A stretch of 64,000 nucleotides of DNA from Rothia uropygialis (GCF_004137765.1 NZ_NOIS01000003.1:124001-188000), one strand, 5' to 3'. Numbered from the stretch's first letter, positions 50,767 to 59,595 are shown. The notes: generated by a model not told the origin, from the letters alone. Numbers and translations are program-made.

Positions 50767-52203
50767 CTACTTGTTGACGATGTAGATCTCGCCCGTGGTC
50801 ACGTCCTCTTCGAGGCCCTCCAGGGTTCTCCCGCGGGTCTCGGGGACCTGCGTTCGCACGAAGATCAGGGCGAGCAGGTTGATGCCCGCGAAGAGGAAGA
50901 ACACGCCGGTCATCCCCATGCCCTCGACCATTTGGGGGAAGAACAGGGCCAGGAATCCGTTGGTCGTCCAACCGAAGAACACTGAGACACCGATTGCTAC
51001 GCCGCGCATGTGCAAGGGGAAGATTTCCGCGAGCCACACCCAGACAGCCACGTTGAGGAAGGTCTGCATGGACGCCACGAAGGCGACGATCAGGAACAGG
51101 AGCACCCAGGGGCGCAACGGGTTGCCCTCGGGAATCCAGTGAGACGAGACTCCAATGAGCGCGTGACACAAGGTAGTGAGGGTCAGGCCGATCGTGAAGA
51201 CCTTACGTCGATCCACGCGGTCCATCATGTACAAAGCGATGAACCCACCGATCACGGCAACGATGCCGGGTGCGATGTTGGCGATCAACGCAGCGTTCGC
51301 CGCGAAGCCCGATTGAATCAGGACAATCTGTCCGTAGTACATGATCGAGTTGATACCGGTCAGCTGTTGGGCCATCGCTACACCGATTCCGATGAGCAGG
51401 ATGCGAAGCAACCACTTGTTGGTCAAGATCGCGCTCAGGCCGGTTCGCTGCTCCTTCTCTTCATGCGCGACTTCCTCGACGTCAAGGAGTTCTGCTTCGG
51501 CGCGACCCTCCGGGCGTACCCCTTGAAGAACCGCGAGAGCTTCCTTATCTCGGCCCTGGTCAACCAACCATCGCGGCGATTCTGGCATGCGGAGCATCCC
51601 AATGAAGAGACAGATCGCCGGAATCGCGCAAATCGCGAACATGAAGCGCCACACGTGATCCAGGTGCCCCAGAGTGTTGCCCAGAACCGCATTGATGACG
51701 AAGGCAGAGAGCTGGCCGATCACGATGGCGACTTCGTTGCGGCCAGTGATCGAACCGCGGATCTCGTAGGGAGCAAGCTCAGCGAGGTACACGGGCACCA
51801 CCGTGGAGGCACCTCCGACCGCAAGACCCAAGCAAATACGACCTACGATTAACACCGCCACGTTCGGTGTGAAGACCACAATCACGGTTCCCAGGAAAAA
51901 GAGAACCGCCAGGACAATAATGGTTTTCCGCCGACCGATCGCATCGGAGATGCGTCCGCCGAAGAGAGCGCCGATGGCCGCGGCAAAAACAAGCGAGCTT
52001 GTTGCGACGCCTTCGGTCAGTGCGGTGAGCCCGAGCTCTTCGGCCATGGGGCGCAATGCACCGTTGATTACGCCGGTGTCATAGCCGAAGAGCAATCCGC
52101 CGAAGCAGGCAATGACGGACATGAGGCCCAGACGTCGTCGGTATGCCCCGGGAACGAGTGGTGGCAGGTTTGGAGATTTTCTATCGGCCGCTGATGTTGA
52201 CAT
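50767..52203 (-). CDS. Second inositol/sugar MFS transporter, IolT paralogue
   Basis: The 478-residue protein parallels iolT throughout: GGLLFGYDTGVINGALRPMA, ISDAIGRRKTIIV, LAPYEIRGSITGRNEVAIVI, MPESPRWLVDQGRD, AQQLTGINSIMYYGQ and VPETRGRTLEGLEEDVTTGE. Many blocks are identical or nearly so, so the two genes are recent paralogues. Actinobacteria often carry two inositol importers. GGAG is 6 bases before the ATG. A perfect operator palindrome lies 126 bases upstream. The LacI gene follows it on the same transcript. Confidence 0.88.
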   Translation of the reverse strand: MSTSAADRKSPNLPPLVPGAYRRRLGLMSVIACFGGLLFGYDTGVINGALRPMAEELGLTALTEGVATSSLVFAAAIGALFGGRISDAIGRRKTIIVLAVLFFLGTVIVVFTPNVAVLIVGRICLGLAVGGASTVVPVYLAELAPYEIRGSITGRNEVAIVIGQLSAFVINAVLGNTLGHLDHVWRFMFAICAIPAICLFIGMLRMPESPRWLVDQGRDKEALAVLQGVRPEGRAEAELLDVEEVAHEEKEQRTGLSAILTNKWLLRILLIGIGVAMAQQLTGINSIMYYGQIVLIQSGFAANAALIANIAPGIVAVIGGFIALYMMDRVDRRKVFTIGLTLTTLCHALIGVSSHWIPEGNPLRPWVLLFLIVAFVASMQTFLNVAVWVWLAEIFPLHMRGVAIGVSVFFGWTTNGFLALFFPQMVEGMGMTGVFFLFAGINLLALIFVRTQVPETRGRTLEGLEEDVTTGEIYIVNK

Positions 52204-52261
52204 CGCAGACTCCTTTGTCCATTGGGCGATCGGGAAGTGAGGCCACCCGAACCGACCTTGA

Positions 52262-52277
52262 ACTAGCTCGTGCTAGT
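52262..52277. promoter_or_regulatory. Palindrome with central CG upstream of the second transporter
   Basis: ACTAGC-TCGT-GCTAGT is a 6+6 inverted repeat with CG at its centre, the layout of LacI-type operators; a partial copy (ACTAGCTTG) follows at 52299. It differs from the TTTGTCC motif, suggesting a second regulator acts here. Confidence 0.48.
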
Positions 52278-52328
52278 GAAAAATGTGATGTAGAACAAAC
52301 TAGCTTGCTCAGGATGACCTGTCCAGGC

Positions 52329-52342
52329 TTTGTCCGGACAAA
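52329..52342. promoter_or_regulatory. Perfect inositol-regulon operator palindrome
   Basis: TTTGTCCGGACAAA is a perfect 14-base palindrome upstream of the second IolT-like transporter. It is the best copy of the element found before the iolC operon and the Gfo/Idh pair and serves as the local consensus. Confidence 0.62.
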
Positions 52343-52914
52343 TTAACTTAGAATCGGGCGAGGGCAAGGAACCCTCCCTCAACGACCTGTCTTGTGTCAG
52401 GACCTCCTACTTGAGAAAGGGGCCCTTCACCGGTTTCGACTCGTATGCAGGCATGTGCAGACTCAGATAGATGAGGGACCGCACGCGAGGATCGCGATGT
52501 CTTTGGTATTGGACTGGTCGTCAAGGAGTTCGGCATGGAGGGGCCCACCGAAACATCGAGCACCTCCGTGCCCCCTCCGGCAAACCGGTGCATGACCATA
52601 CCCAGTCGGCCCAGGGGACCCGCATTAAACGACTCAACAGTGATCTCAAGGTTTCCCGGGAAGGATAGGGCCGGATCGTCGGTTCTCTTGAGGTGCCATT
52701 GCATCCGACGTGGCCACTTTTGCCCACTCGGAATTTGCACGCATGAGCTGGACGTCGGCGCGACTGGTCGAGTCCTTGCACTTGGCCACCGGGTTGATGG
52801 AACCAAGCATTCAAGGATGCCTTCCCTGCGACAACCGACCCCCTCCCTCGCCTTGGATGGGAGATCCCCCAGGTGGGTGCGGCAGGCAGTCGTCGAGGCC
52901 GCGAAGGCCGCTCT
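52343..52914. other. Region without an intact gene
   Basis: This 572-base stretch lies between the second transporter's control region and the aldo/keto reductase. Apart from a possible gene remnant at 52463-52704 nothing is recognisable: no RNA gene, no strong hairpin, no frame with a ribosome site. Confidence 0.4.
52463..52704 (-). pseudogene. Possible frameshifted gene remnant
   Basis: From 52704 the minus strand reads MQWHLKRTDDPALSFPGNLE and on to GRLGMVMHRFAGGGTEVLD with codon choice like real genes; near 52535 the sensible reading moves to another frame (AELLDDQSNTKDIAILACG) and stops at 52463. Nothing on either side continues it and no family is recognised. Probably a decayed gene, but chance is not excluded. 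Confidence 0.22.
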
Positions 52915-53910
52915 CTAGAAAAGCGCGATCTTCTCCGGTGCCGGGAAGATCTCGTCGAGCTCGGCCAAGTCCTGCTCGCCCGGAACCCATGCGGCGGAAG
53001 CAGCGTTGGTGCGGACCTGCTCCGGCGATGTCGCTCCGGCAATCACCGAGGAAACCTGCGGACGCGAAGCCAACCAGGAGAAAGCGACCTCCAGCGGGCT
53101 CAGGTCCCGCTCTTCGGCGAAGGCTATAAAGCGCTCGATCTGCTCCCAATTGGTCGATTCCAGCAAACCCGGTTTGGAATGGGACAGTCGTGACCCGTCC
53201 GGGGCCTTGCCGTTCCGGTATTTGCCCGTCAGGAGCCCATTGGCCAAGGGGAAATACGGGAGTACACCGATTCCGAACCTCTCGGCAGCGGGGAGGACTT
53301 CAAGTTCGGCGCGGCGGTCGAGCAAGTTGTAGTGGTTCTCGGCCGCAACAAACCGGGTCCCGTTGGTTGCGCGCGCCAGATGGTCTGCGTCTGCGATCTG
53401 CCACCCGGCGTGGTTGGAGGTGCCGATATAACGCACTTTGCCTGCTCGAACGACGTCATCCAGAGCCGCAAGGGTTTCTTGCGGCGGGGTGATGCCGTCC
53501 GGTGTGTGGTAGAAGTACAGGTCGATGTGGTCGCGGCCCAAGCGTTCCAAGGAAGCATCCAGGGCCCGGTTGATGTATCGGCGAGCGCCACGAGCACCGT
53601 GATCCGCGCCGTTTGCCCCCTGCATGTCCATACCGAATTTCGACACCACCACGACATCATCCGCGGCGCTGCCCAGCCCGCTCAGCGCTCGGCCGAACAT
53701 CCGCTCAGAGGTTCCGGGCTCCTTGCCGTAGACGTCCGCGACGTCGAACAGAGTGATGCCCGAGTCCACCGCGGTCTTGATAACCGCGTCCGTGCCTTCT
53801 TGGGTTTCGGTCGGTGTTCCGGCACGACCGAGGTTGTTGCACCCCAATCCGACGCTGGAGACGACGAGTCCCGAATTGCCCAATGAACGATATTCCGGCG
53901 TAGAAGTCAT
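52915..53910 (-). CDS. Aldo/keto reductase (YajO/PhdYeFN-like)
   Basis: The 331-residue TIM barrel has the AKR residues: YRSLGNSGLVVSSVGLGCNN, ITLFDVADVYGKEPGTSERM (catalytic Asp, Tyr), VVVVSKFGMDM (Lys), IDLYFYHTPDGITPPQETLA (His) and the C-terminal NADPH site SSVIAGATSPEQVRTN. It reduces aldehydes or ketones with NADPH; the family is broad and the substrate unknown. It is transcribed away from the purine permease and stands alone, with the LacI/transporter pair downstream. Confidence 0.88.
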   Translation of the reverse strand: MTSTPEYRSLGNSGLVVSSVGLGCNNLGRAGTPTETQEGTDAVIKTAVDSGITLFDVADVYGKEPGTSERMFGRALSGLGSAADDVVVVSKFGMDMQGANGADHGARGARRYINRALDASLERLGRDHIDLYFYHTPDGITPPQETLAALDDVVRAGKVRYIGTSNHAGWQIADADHLARATNGTRFVAAENHYNLLDRRAELEVLPAAERFGIGVLPYFPLANGLLTGKYRNGKAPDGSRLSHSKPGLLESTNWEQIERFIAFAEERDLSPLEVAFSWLASRPQVSSVIAGATSPEQVRTNAASAAWVPGEQDLAELDEIFPAPEKIALF

Positions 53911-54336
53911 GATTCAACCCTAGCCGTGAGCGCCCAAGGTCATAACCCTGACAGCAGGAAGAAACGGTCGGTTCTGGAAAAACTCCTCCCGAATGAGGCT
54001 CGTGAAGCAACTGGGGAAGCACCGAATCAGGACGGTTCCAGGACCGGGGCGGTACGTCTGCGGAACCTCGACGCCGCTGCGGAAGACCGGGAGAACGCCC
54101 CGCCTGGCCCGTCCTTAGTCTCCCCAACCGGAATTTCACCCTGAGCTCAATGCATTAGACTCACCAGTAGCGGCGTCGCTTCTCCCTCAGCTTGGGATAG
54201 AAGAGACGCCTCTACCTTTTGAGGCGGCTGAATCGGACCACGTCGTGGCCGACCCCGGTTTTCGAGAACGCGGTCGGCGTCGACCCCCAGGCACCCCAAC
54301 CCCATCCATCGAGAGAGTATCTACGGATTTTCACGA
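53911..54336. other. Divergent intergenic region before the purine permease
   Basis: The 426 bases hold control DNA for the aldo/keto reductase and the permease. A hairpin CGCCTC-N8-GAGGCG at 54207-54226 would lie in the permease leader. The conserved bases of a purine riboswitch are not present. No reading frame here is convincing. Confidence 0.45.
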
Positions 54337-55803
54337 ATGACTTCTGAGAACACCGCGGCTCCCAGCCGCCCCAACCGTCCCCGAAACGGTTTCGACCGCT
54401 TCTTCAAGATCACGCAACGCGGTTCGACCGTTGGCACCGAAATTCGGGGCGGCCTGGCCACGTTCTTCGCGATGAGCTACATCGTGGTCCTGAATCCACT
54501 GGTCCTCGGCATCATTGCCGATGCCAACGGTTCGGAACTCGGCCTCGCCCGCGTGGCAGCGGCAACCGCTCTGATCTCGGGTGTCATGACCATCCTGATG
54601 GGGGTGATCGCCAACCACCCGTTCGCCATGTCGGCAGGCCTCGGCATCAACGCCTTTCTGGCCGCCACCATCGCGACGACGCCCGATCTCACATGGCCCG
54701 ACCTCATGGGTCTTGTGGTGTGGGCCGGTATCATCATGTTTCTACTGGTCCTCACCGGTTTCCGAACCGCGGTTTTCAACGCTGTCCCGCAGTCTCTCAA
54801 GACCGCCATCGTCGTGGGCATCGGCCTGTTCATTTCGCTCATCGGCTTCGTCAATGCGGGATTCATTCGACGCATGCCCGACTCCTCCGGCACCACTGTT
54901 CCGGTTTCTTTCGGCGTCAACGGCGACCTTATCGGCTGGCCGATTCTCGTTTTCATTGTGGGCCTTTTCCTCACGATTGCCCTGATGATCCGCAATGTGC
55001 GCGGTGCAATCCTGATCGGCGTGATCATCTCGACCATCCTGTCCGTCATCCTTGAGGCCGTGGCACCGGCGGGGTCTTCCACAGATCAACCGACGGGATG
55101 GTCGCTCGTGTCCCCCGAGATTCCCCACCAATGGGTGGGAATGCCCGACCTGTCCCTGATCGGCAACTTCGACATGTTCGGCGCATTCCAGACCCTCGGT
55201 GGGATGGCGGCATCCCTGATGGTCTTCGCAATCTTGCTTTCAGTCTTCTTCGACGCGATGGGCACGTCCGTCGGTCTCGCGACCGAGGCCCACAACATTA
55301 GCGACGACGGAAAGATCCCTGACATCAACCGGGTTCTCACCGTGGACGCAGTCGGATCCATCGCAGGCGGTGCCGGGTCGGCATCCTCGTCCCAAATCTT
55401 CGTGGAGTCCGCGACCGGCATCGGAGAGGGCGCCCGCACCGGCTTTTCCGTGGTCATTACGGGAATCATGTTCTTGCTGGCAATGTTCGTTTCCCCCTTG
55501 GTCAACATCGTGCCGTTCGAGGCCGTCGCCCCGGCTCTGGTCGTGGTCGGATTCCTGATGGTCCGCCAAGCGGTCCATGTGAAGTGGGACGACTGGGGCC
55601 TCGGCATACCGGCTTTCTTGACGATTGCCATGATGCCGTTCACCTACTCGATTGCCGACGGCATCGGCGCCGGATTCGTCTCCTACACCTTTATCCGCGT
55701 GGTTCAGGGCCGGGCCAAGGAAGTTCACCCGCTCATGTACCTGGTTTCCGTGGCTTTCATCGCCTACTTCGGGATGGGCGTGATCCAGGGCTGGACGAGC
55801 TGA
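54337..55803 (+). CDS. NCS2-family purine permease (AzgA/GhxP type)
   Basis: The 488-residue protein has about 13-14 membrane segments and the AzgA-branch motifs: STVGTEIRGGLATFFAMSYI, NHPFAMSAGLGINAFLAATI (substrate-binding segment), FFDAMGTSVGLATEAHNISD and GSASSSQIFVESATGIGEGA, where conserved Glu and Gln/Ser residues contact the base. It imports hypoxanthine, guanine or adenine by proton symport. The ribosome site before the ATG is weak. The neighbours are not purine genes, so specificity within the group is open. Confidence 0.88.
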   Translation: MTSENTAAPSRPNRPRNGFDRFFKITQRGSTVGTEIRGGLATFFAMSYIVVLNPLVLGIIADANGSELGLARVAAATALISGVMTILMGVIANHPFAMSAGLGINAFLAATIATTPDLTWPDLMGLVVWAGIIMFLLVLTGFRTAVFNAVPQSLKTAIVVGIGLFISLIGFVNAGFIRRMPDSSGTTVPVSFGVNGDLIGWPILVFIVGLFLTIALMIRNVRGAILIGVIISTILSVILEAVAPAGSSTDQPTGWSLVSPEIPHQWVGMPDLSLIGNFDMFGAFQTLGGMAASLMVFAILLSVFFDAMGTSVGLATEAHNISDDGKIPDINRVLTVDAVGSIAGGAGSASSSQIFVESATGIGEGARTGFSVVITGIMFLLAMFVSPLVNIVPFEAVAPALVVVGFLMVRQAVHVKWDDWGLGIPAFLTIAMMPFTYSIADGIGAGFVSYTFIRVVQGRAKEVHPLMYLVSVAFIAYFGMGVIQGWTS

Positions 55804-56083
55804 CTTGCCTGTCCGCGGCCCTCAGACGACGCGCCTCGAGGGCGGTCCGGTAAGCGAAACCCCCGCCGAAAGCACCGCACCATCGAAGAAGCTACGTTGG
55901 AGCTCGACGATACTTCGGCGAACTTCGCACCCCACTATCTCGAGGCAGGGACCCTTGTTGCTCAACGTGTGTTGCAGCTACTTCTCGACACCCAAAGCAA
56001 GGCAGGACAGATTCACCCATGAAGTGAATTGCCCTGTGATAATCCATCAAGCCACCTCATAGTGTGCCGGTACCCTGGTTCGT

Positions 56084-56506
56084 ATGGCATTGATTTCCGA
56101 CGGTCAGCGATGCCCCTGCGGAACAGGGGAGGTTTTCGGCGCATGTTGCGGCCCGCTCATCACGGGCCGCAACACTGCTCCCACCGCCGAGGCCCTGATG
56201 AGGTCCCGCTTTACGGCTTTCGCAATGTCCAAGGAGGCTTATCTCCTGTCCACATGGCACCCGAGCACCCGGCCGGCATCGCTGGAGATGGACGAATCGA
56301 TTCGATGGCAACGCCTGGACATTCTCCGAACCGCCGGTGGCCCGTTCGCTGACACCGCCCGCGTCGCATTCGCAGCCCACTATCGCTCCCAACCCGGGAC
56401 TCCCTCAGACAAGCGCGTCAAAGGCGCCCAGAGGGAAGACAGCCGTTTTGTCCGCGAGAACGGCCGGTGGTTCTATGTGGACGGAGACCCGCTTCCCGCC
56501 GAATAG
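56084..56506 (+). CDS. YchJ-family (UPF0225) protein with SEC-C metal-binding motif
   Basis: The 140-residue protein starts with CPCGTGEVFGACCGP, the zinc-binding SEC-C cluster, and continues APTAEALMRSRFTAFAMSKE, YLLSTWHPSTRP and RVAFAAHYR, the conserved core of YchJ. The C-terminal SEC-C copy present in longer members is missing, as in many actinobacterial versions. The function of the family is not known. A long antiparallel TetR gene follows 58 bases after its stop. Confidence 0.85.
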   Translation: MALISDGQRCPCGTGEVFGACCGPLITGRNTAPTAEALMRSRFTAFAMSKEAYLLSTWHPSTRPASLEMDESIRWQRLDILRTAGGPFADTARVAFAAHYRSQPGTPSDKRVKGAQREDSRFVRENGRWFYVDGDPLPAE

Positions 56507-56564
56507 CGATCCCCGTCTCGCCAGAGCCCAGAACACAACCTCGGATTCGGTCCCCCCAAGCTCC

Positions 56565-57194
56565 TCAGGCCGCCCCCTCCGGGCCGGCATCACCCGTCGC
56601 AGGCTCGAACCGCACCGACAGCGCCGCGATGTACGAGTTGACCTGTCGAGAAATCTCAACGGCACTCACCCTGGTGCACGGGTCCGGCGAGTAAATCCAG
56701 TGACCCATCGTGACCACGATGCCGCCTGCGATGAAGAGCGCTCGCTGGCGGGCCTCGGCATTCAGGTCCTCGTATGCCGTGTCGAATACTGACTCGGCTA
56801 TTCGTTGGGCAACCCAGTGGACGAAAGCCCTCCGTGCTTTGCCGAAGACTTCGTCCCCACCGAGTATAGGTTCGTAGAACCCGGGCACCTCCCGGAGATC
56901 CTCGAAGAATGAAACGAGCTCGCTGTCCCGGGGCACCCCGGCACCTTTGTGCCACATCTCGGGGTGGGCGATGTCTACGAGTCGATCATGCAGAAGCTCC
57001 GCATAGACGTCGTCCACCGTCGTGAAATGCTGATAGAACGTCGGCCGGGAAACCCCCGCCTTCTTGCACAGCTCGGAGACCGAGACTTTCCAATCCCATT
57101 TCGGTGAGGCCGCATCGAGAAGTGCTTGCTTGAAGGCTCGACGCGTATGGAGGATACGGGGATCGGCAACTTCTGCGTTGCTCTCGCTCGTCAT
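56565..57194 (-). CDS. TetR-family transcriptional repressor
   Basis: The 209-residue protein has the TetR N-terminal helix-turn-helix: RRAFKQALLDAASPKWDWKV and VSELCKKAGVSRPTFYQHFT, then an all-helical ligand domain. The ATG at 57194 follows GAGGG; an upstream ATG at 57230 lacks a ribosome site. It is divergent from a pair of membrane proteins across a strong inverted repeat (57232-57263), so it should repress both itself and that pair until an inducer binds. Confidence 0.88.
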   Translation of the reverse strand: MTSESNAEVADPRILHTRRAFKQALLDAASPKWDWKVSVSELCKKAGVSRPTFYQHFTTVDDVYAELLHDRLVDIAHPEMWHKGAGVPRDSELVSFFEDLREVPGFYEPILGGDEVFGKARRAFVHWVAQRIAESVFDTAYEDLNAEARQRALFIAGGIVVTMGHWIYSPDPCTRVSAVEISRQVNSYIAALSVRFEPATGDAGPEGAA

Positions 57195-57231
57195 GGTGCT
57201 GCCCTCATATTTTTCGAAGTGTTGACCCATC

Positions 57232-57263
57232 TTACACCTGATGCCCAGGTTTACAGGTGTAAA
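57232..57263. promoter_or_regulatory. TetR-type operator in the divergent promoter region
   Basis: TTTACA-GG-TGTAAA (57250-57263) is a perfect 6+6 inverted repeat nested in a wider pair TTACACCTG (57232-57240) and CAGGTGTAA (57254-57262). The right part includes TAAAGT, a possible -10 for the membrane protein gene; its transcript would begin close to the ATG at 57273, i.e. nearly leaderless. Confidence 0.65.
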
Positions 57264-57272
57264 GTGTCCCCC

Positions 57273-58376
57273 ATGTCAGTTCAGCCTCAGCGGTTAACCG
57301 CCCAGAAGATCCCGACGAAATTCGTCCTTCTGGCCATGCTCTTCCCTTTGTTCATGGCCTTTGCCTACCCCGGCTCATACGTTTCTGCTTTCCACAATCC
57401 ACATCCCAGGGACATGAAGATCGAAGTCATTGGGACCTCGCAACAGGCCTCGCAGATCAGCCAAGAGATCACGAGCCAGGCGGATGACGCCACTGACGTC
57501 AAAACCGTTCCCGATGTGCAGACCGCCAAGGACGATGTCACGAATTTGAACACCCGTGCCGCCTACGATCCCAGCAACGGGAATGTGTATGTCGCCTCCG
57601 CGGGCGGACGCCAAGCAACCCAAGCCGCCGAAGGGGTCTTCTCCCAAGTCGCCCAACAGTCCCAGACCAACCTCAAGGTCCAGGATCTCAGGGCCCCCAC
57701 CGAGAACGACTCCACCGGAACCTCGTTCCTCTACTTGATCATCGGTGCCACGATCGCCGGTTACATGACCGCCTCCATGATCAGCGCCTTCGGCGCCCGC
57801 CTTCGACTCCGAACCAAGCTGTCGGTTCACGCGGTCATGGCGATCATGGCCGGTGTCATCGAAACCGCGATCTCCTTCGAGATCTTCGGGTCGTTCGACG
57901 GCCACATCATGCCCGTGGCCCTCATCGTCGCGGGAACGTTCTTCACGGCGTCGATTGTCCAGCTGGGCTTCGTCGAATTACTCGGACCCGCCGCCGCCTT
58001 GATCGGATTGGTGATATTCGTGATCCTGGGAATTCCGGCGACCGGCGTCGCCGTCTCCTTCGACATGATGCCTGGATTCTTCCGCATCATGCATCAGCTG
58101 TTGCCCACCGGTGCGAGCTCGGAGCTGATGAGACGCTGCTTGTACTTCGACGGTCACGGCATCGGGCCTCAGATCCTGGTACTCGCGGTATGGCTGGTCG
58201 TGGGCGCCGGTCTGCTCTGGATGGCTTCCCTCCGCTCTCAGCCCGCTTCCGCCATCGGCTCCGAGGAGCCGCGGCGGCCGCGTCGGGCCCCGGATGAACC
58301 GCTCCTGACCGCTTATGAGGACGATGCCGTCCCGCCCGAAGGCGACGCCAAGTACGCCTCCCAGCCCACTCGATAG
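57273..58376 (+). CDS. Membrane protein with Pip/ABC-2-like topology, TetR-controlled
   Basis: The 367-residue protein has one N-terminal membrane segment (FVLLAMLFPLFMAFAYPGSY), an external domain of about 130 residues with NLNTRAAYDPSNGNVYVASA, then about five to six membrane segments (FLYLIIGATIAGYMTASMIS onward) and a hydrophilic C-terminus. This is the layout of YhgE/Pip and ABC-2-like exporter proteins. No ATP-binding partner is encoded nearby. It begins at the ATG at 57273 just after the operator. The next gene is a paralogue. Export of a toxic lipid-like compound is a guess from regulation by TetR. Confidence 0.75.
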   Translation: MSVQPQRLTAQKIPTKFVLLAMLFPLFMAFAYPGSYVSAFHNPHPRDMKIEVIGTSQQASQISQEITSQADDATDVKTVPDVQTAKDDVTNLNTRAAYDPSNGNVYVASAGGRQATQAAEGVFSQVAQQSQTNLKVQDLRAPTENDSTGTSFLYLIIGATIAGYMTASMISAFGARLRLRTKLSVHAVMAIMAGVIETAISFEIFGSFDGHIMPVALIVAGTFFTASIVQLGFVELLGPAAALIGLVIFVILGIPATGVAVSFDMMPGFFRIMHQLLPTGASSELMRRCLYFDGHGIGPQILVLAVWLVVGAGLLWMASLRSQPASAIGSEEPRRPRRAPDEPLLTAYEDDAVPPEGDAKYASQPTR

Positions 58377-58391
58377 GAATAGAGACTTCTC

Positions 58392-59585
58392 ATGACTGAA
58401 AACCGTTCCTCATCGGAGACACCGCAGCAGGAAGAATCCGGTTCCACATCTGCTCGTCACCGGTCCAGCACTCACCGGAAAGCTACCCGCAAAGAGACTC
58501 TCATGGCGGCGCCGCCGGCCTCCGGGATTGGCGTGCACGCCGACCCCACCAAGCCACCCCGCAAGGTCAATCAGGCGTTGACCACCAAGCGCATGGTAAC
58601 CATCGGCATGCTGTTTCCGCTTTTCATCATGGTCATGATGCCTTTGGTCATGACCGGCATGACTCACCACCTCACACCTCATCATATGAAAGTGGCTGTC
58701 ATCGGTTCGGAAGAGCAGATGAAGCAAACCGCAGAAGATCTGGACAAGCAGACCGCGGGCTCATTCGACGTCTCCCGCGTGGACTCCGTGAACCAGGCCG
58801 AGAACGACATTAGGGACCACACGCTACGCGCGGCCTACAATCCCGCGAGCGGGGATATGTACTTCGCCGGAGCCAACGGGCCACAGGTCAAGTCGGCAGT
58901 AACCAACCTGTTCTCCTCGACGGCTCAACAGTCCAAGACGAGCCTCACGTCGCACGATATTCAGCCCGCGTCCTCGGACGACAACCTGGCGAACATCGCC
59001 GTCTACCTTGCACTAGGAGCGGTGCTGGGCGGGTTCATGGCCGGAATGATTCTGGGCATGGTCCCGGTCTCCACCACCCTCCGACTGATTCTGGGACTGG
59101 TCATGCCCGCAATCGTGGCTTTCGGCGAGATCTTCTACGGCTGGGGAATGTTCGGCATCTTCGATTCGTCCGCCGTTGCCCCGTGGTTCATGTTCTACCT
59201 GTTGGGGCTTTCGTGTCTGGCGGTGACCAGCGGCGGAATGCTTGTCATAGGGCCCGCGATGATGCCGCTGTCGATGTTGCTCATGCCGTTCCTCGGTATG
59301 TCCGCGTCCGGCATCAACGGTCCACTGGATATGATCAACGGTTTCTACGGTGGCGTGAACCCGTGGCTGTTCTCTGCCCAAGGGATCGAGGCGGTCCGGG
59401 ACGCGGCGTACTTCCCCGACGTCTCCCTCGCACAGCCCGTCTGGGTCATGATCGCCTGGACCGTCGGCGGAATCTTGCTTGCAGTCCTGGGCACCTTGCG
59501 ACAGAAGCGTCGGCACCTGTTTGCACAGATGAATGAGGTGCAGGAAGCGACCTCGCTGATCCCGGCCGTCGCGGTCGCGCCCTAG
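58392..59585 (+). CDS. Membrane protein, paralogue of the preceding gene
   Basis: The 397-residue protein repeats the layout: hydrophilic N-terminus of about 66 residues, membrane segment VTIGMLFPLFIMVMMPLVMT, external domain with TLRAAYNPASGDMYFAGANG matching the NTRAAYDPSNGNVYVASAGG of its neighbour, and six further membrane segments. It starts 15 bases after the neighbour's stop. The long Ser/Thr/Arg-rich N-terminus may be shorter in reality, since an ATG at 58503 has a similar GAGAC-type leader. Two related subunits probably form a heteromeric complex. Confidence 0.76.
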   Translation: MTENRSSSETPQQEESGSTSARHRSSTHRKATRKETLMAAPPASGIGVHADPTKPPRKVNQALTTKRMVTIGMLFPLFIMVMMPLVMTGMTHHLTPHHMKVAVIGSEEQMKQTAEDLDKQTAGSFDVSRVDSVNQAENDIRDHTLRAAYNPASGDMYFAGANGPQVKSAVTNLFSSTAQQSKTSLTSHDIQPASSDDNLANIAVYLALGAVLGGFMAGMILGMVPVSTTLRLILGLVMPAIVAFGEIFYGWGMFGIFDSSAVAPWFMFYLLGLSCLAVTSGGMLVIGPAMMPLSMLLMPFLGMSASGINGPLDMINGFYGGVNPWLFSAQGIEAVRDAAYFPDVSLAQPVWVMIAWTVGGILLAVLGTLRQKRRHLFAQMNEVQEATSLIPAVAVAP

Positions 59586-59595
59586 AACAAAAGAT

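Noticed and set aside
53911-54336. Purine riboswitch before the purine permease
   Set aside because: The conserved core bases and paired loops of the purine aptamer are not present; only one short hairpin is seen.
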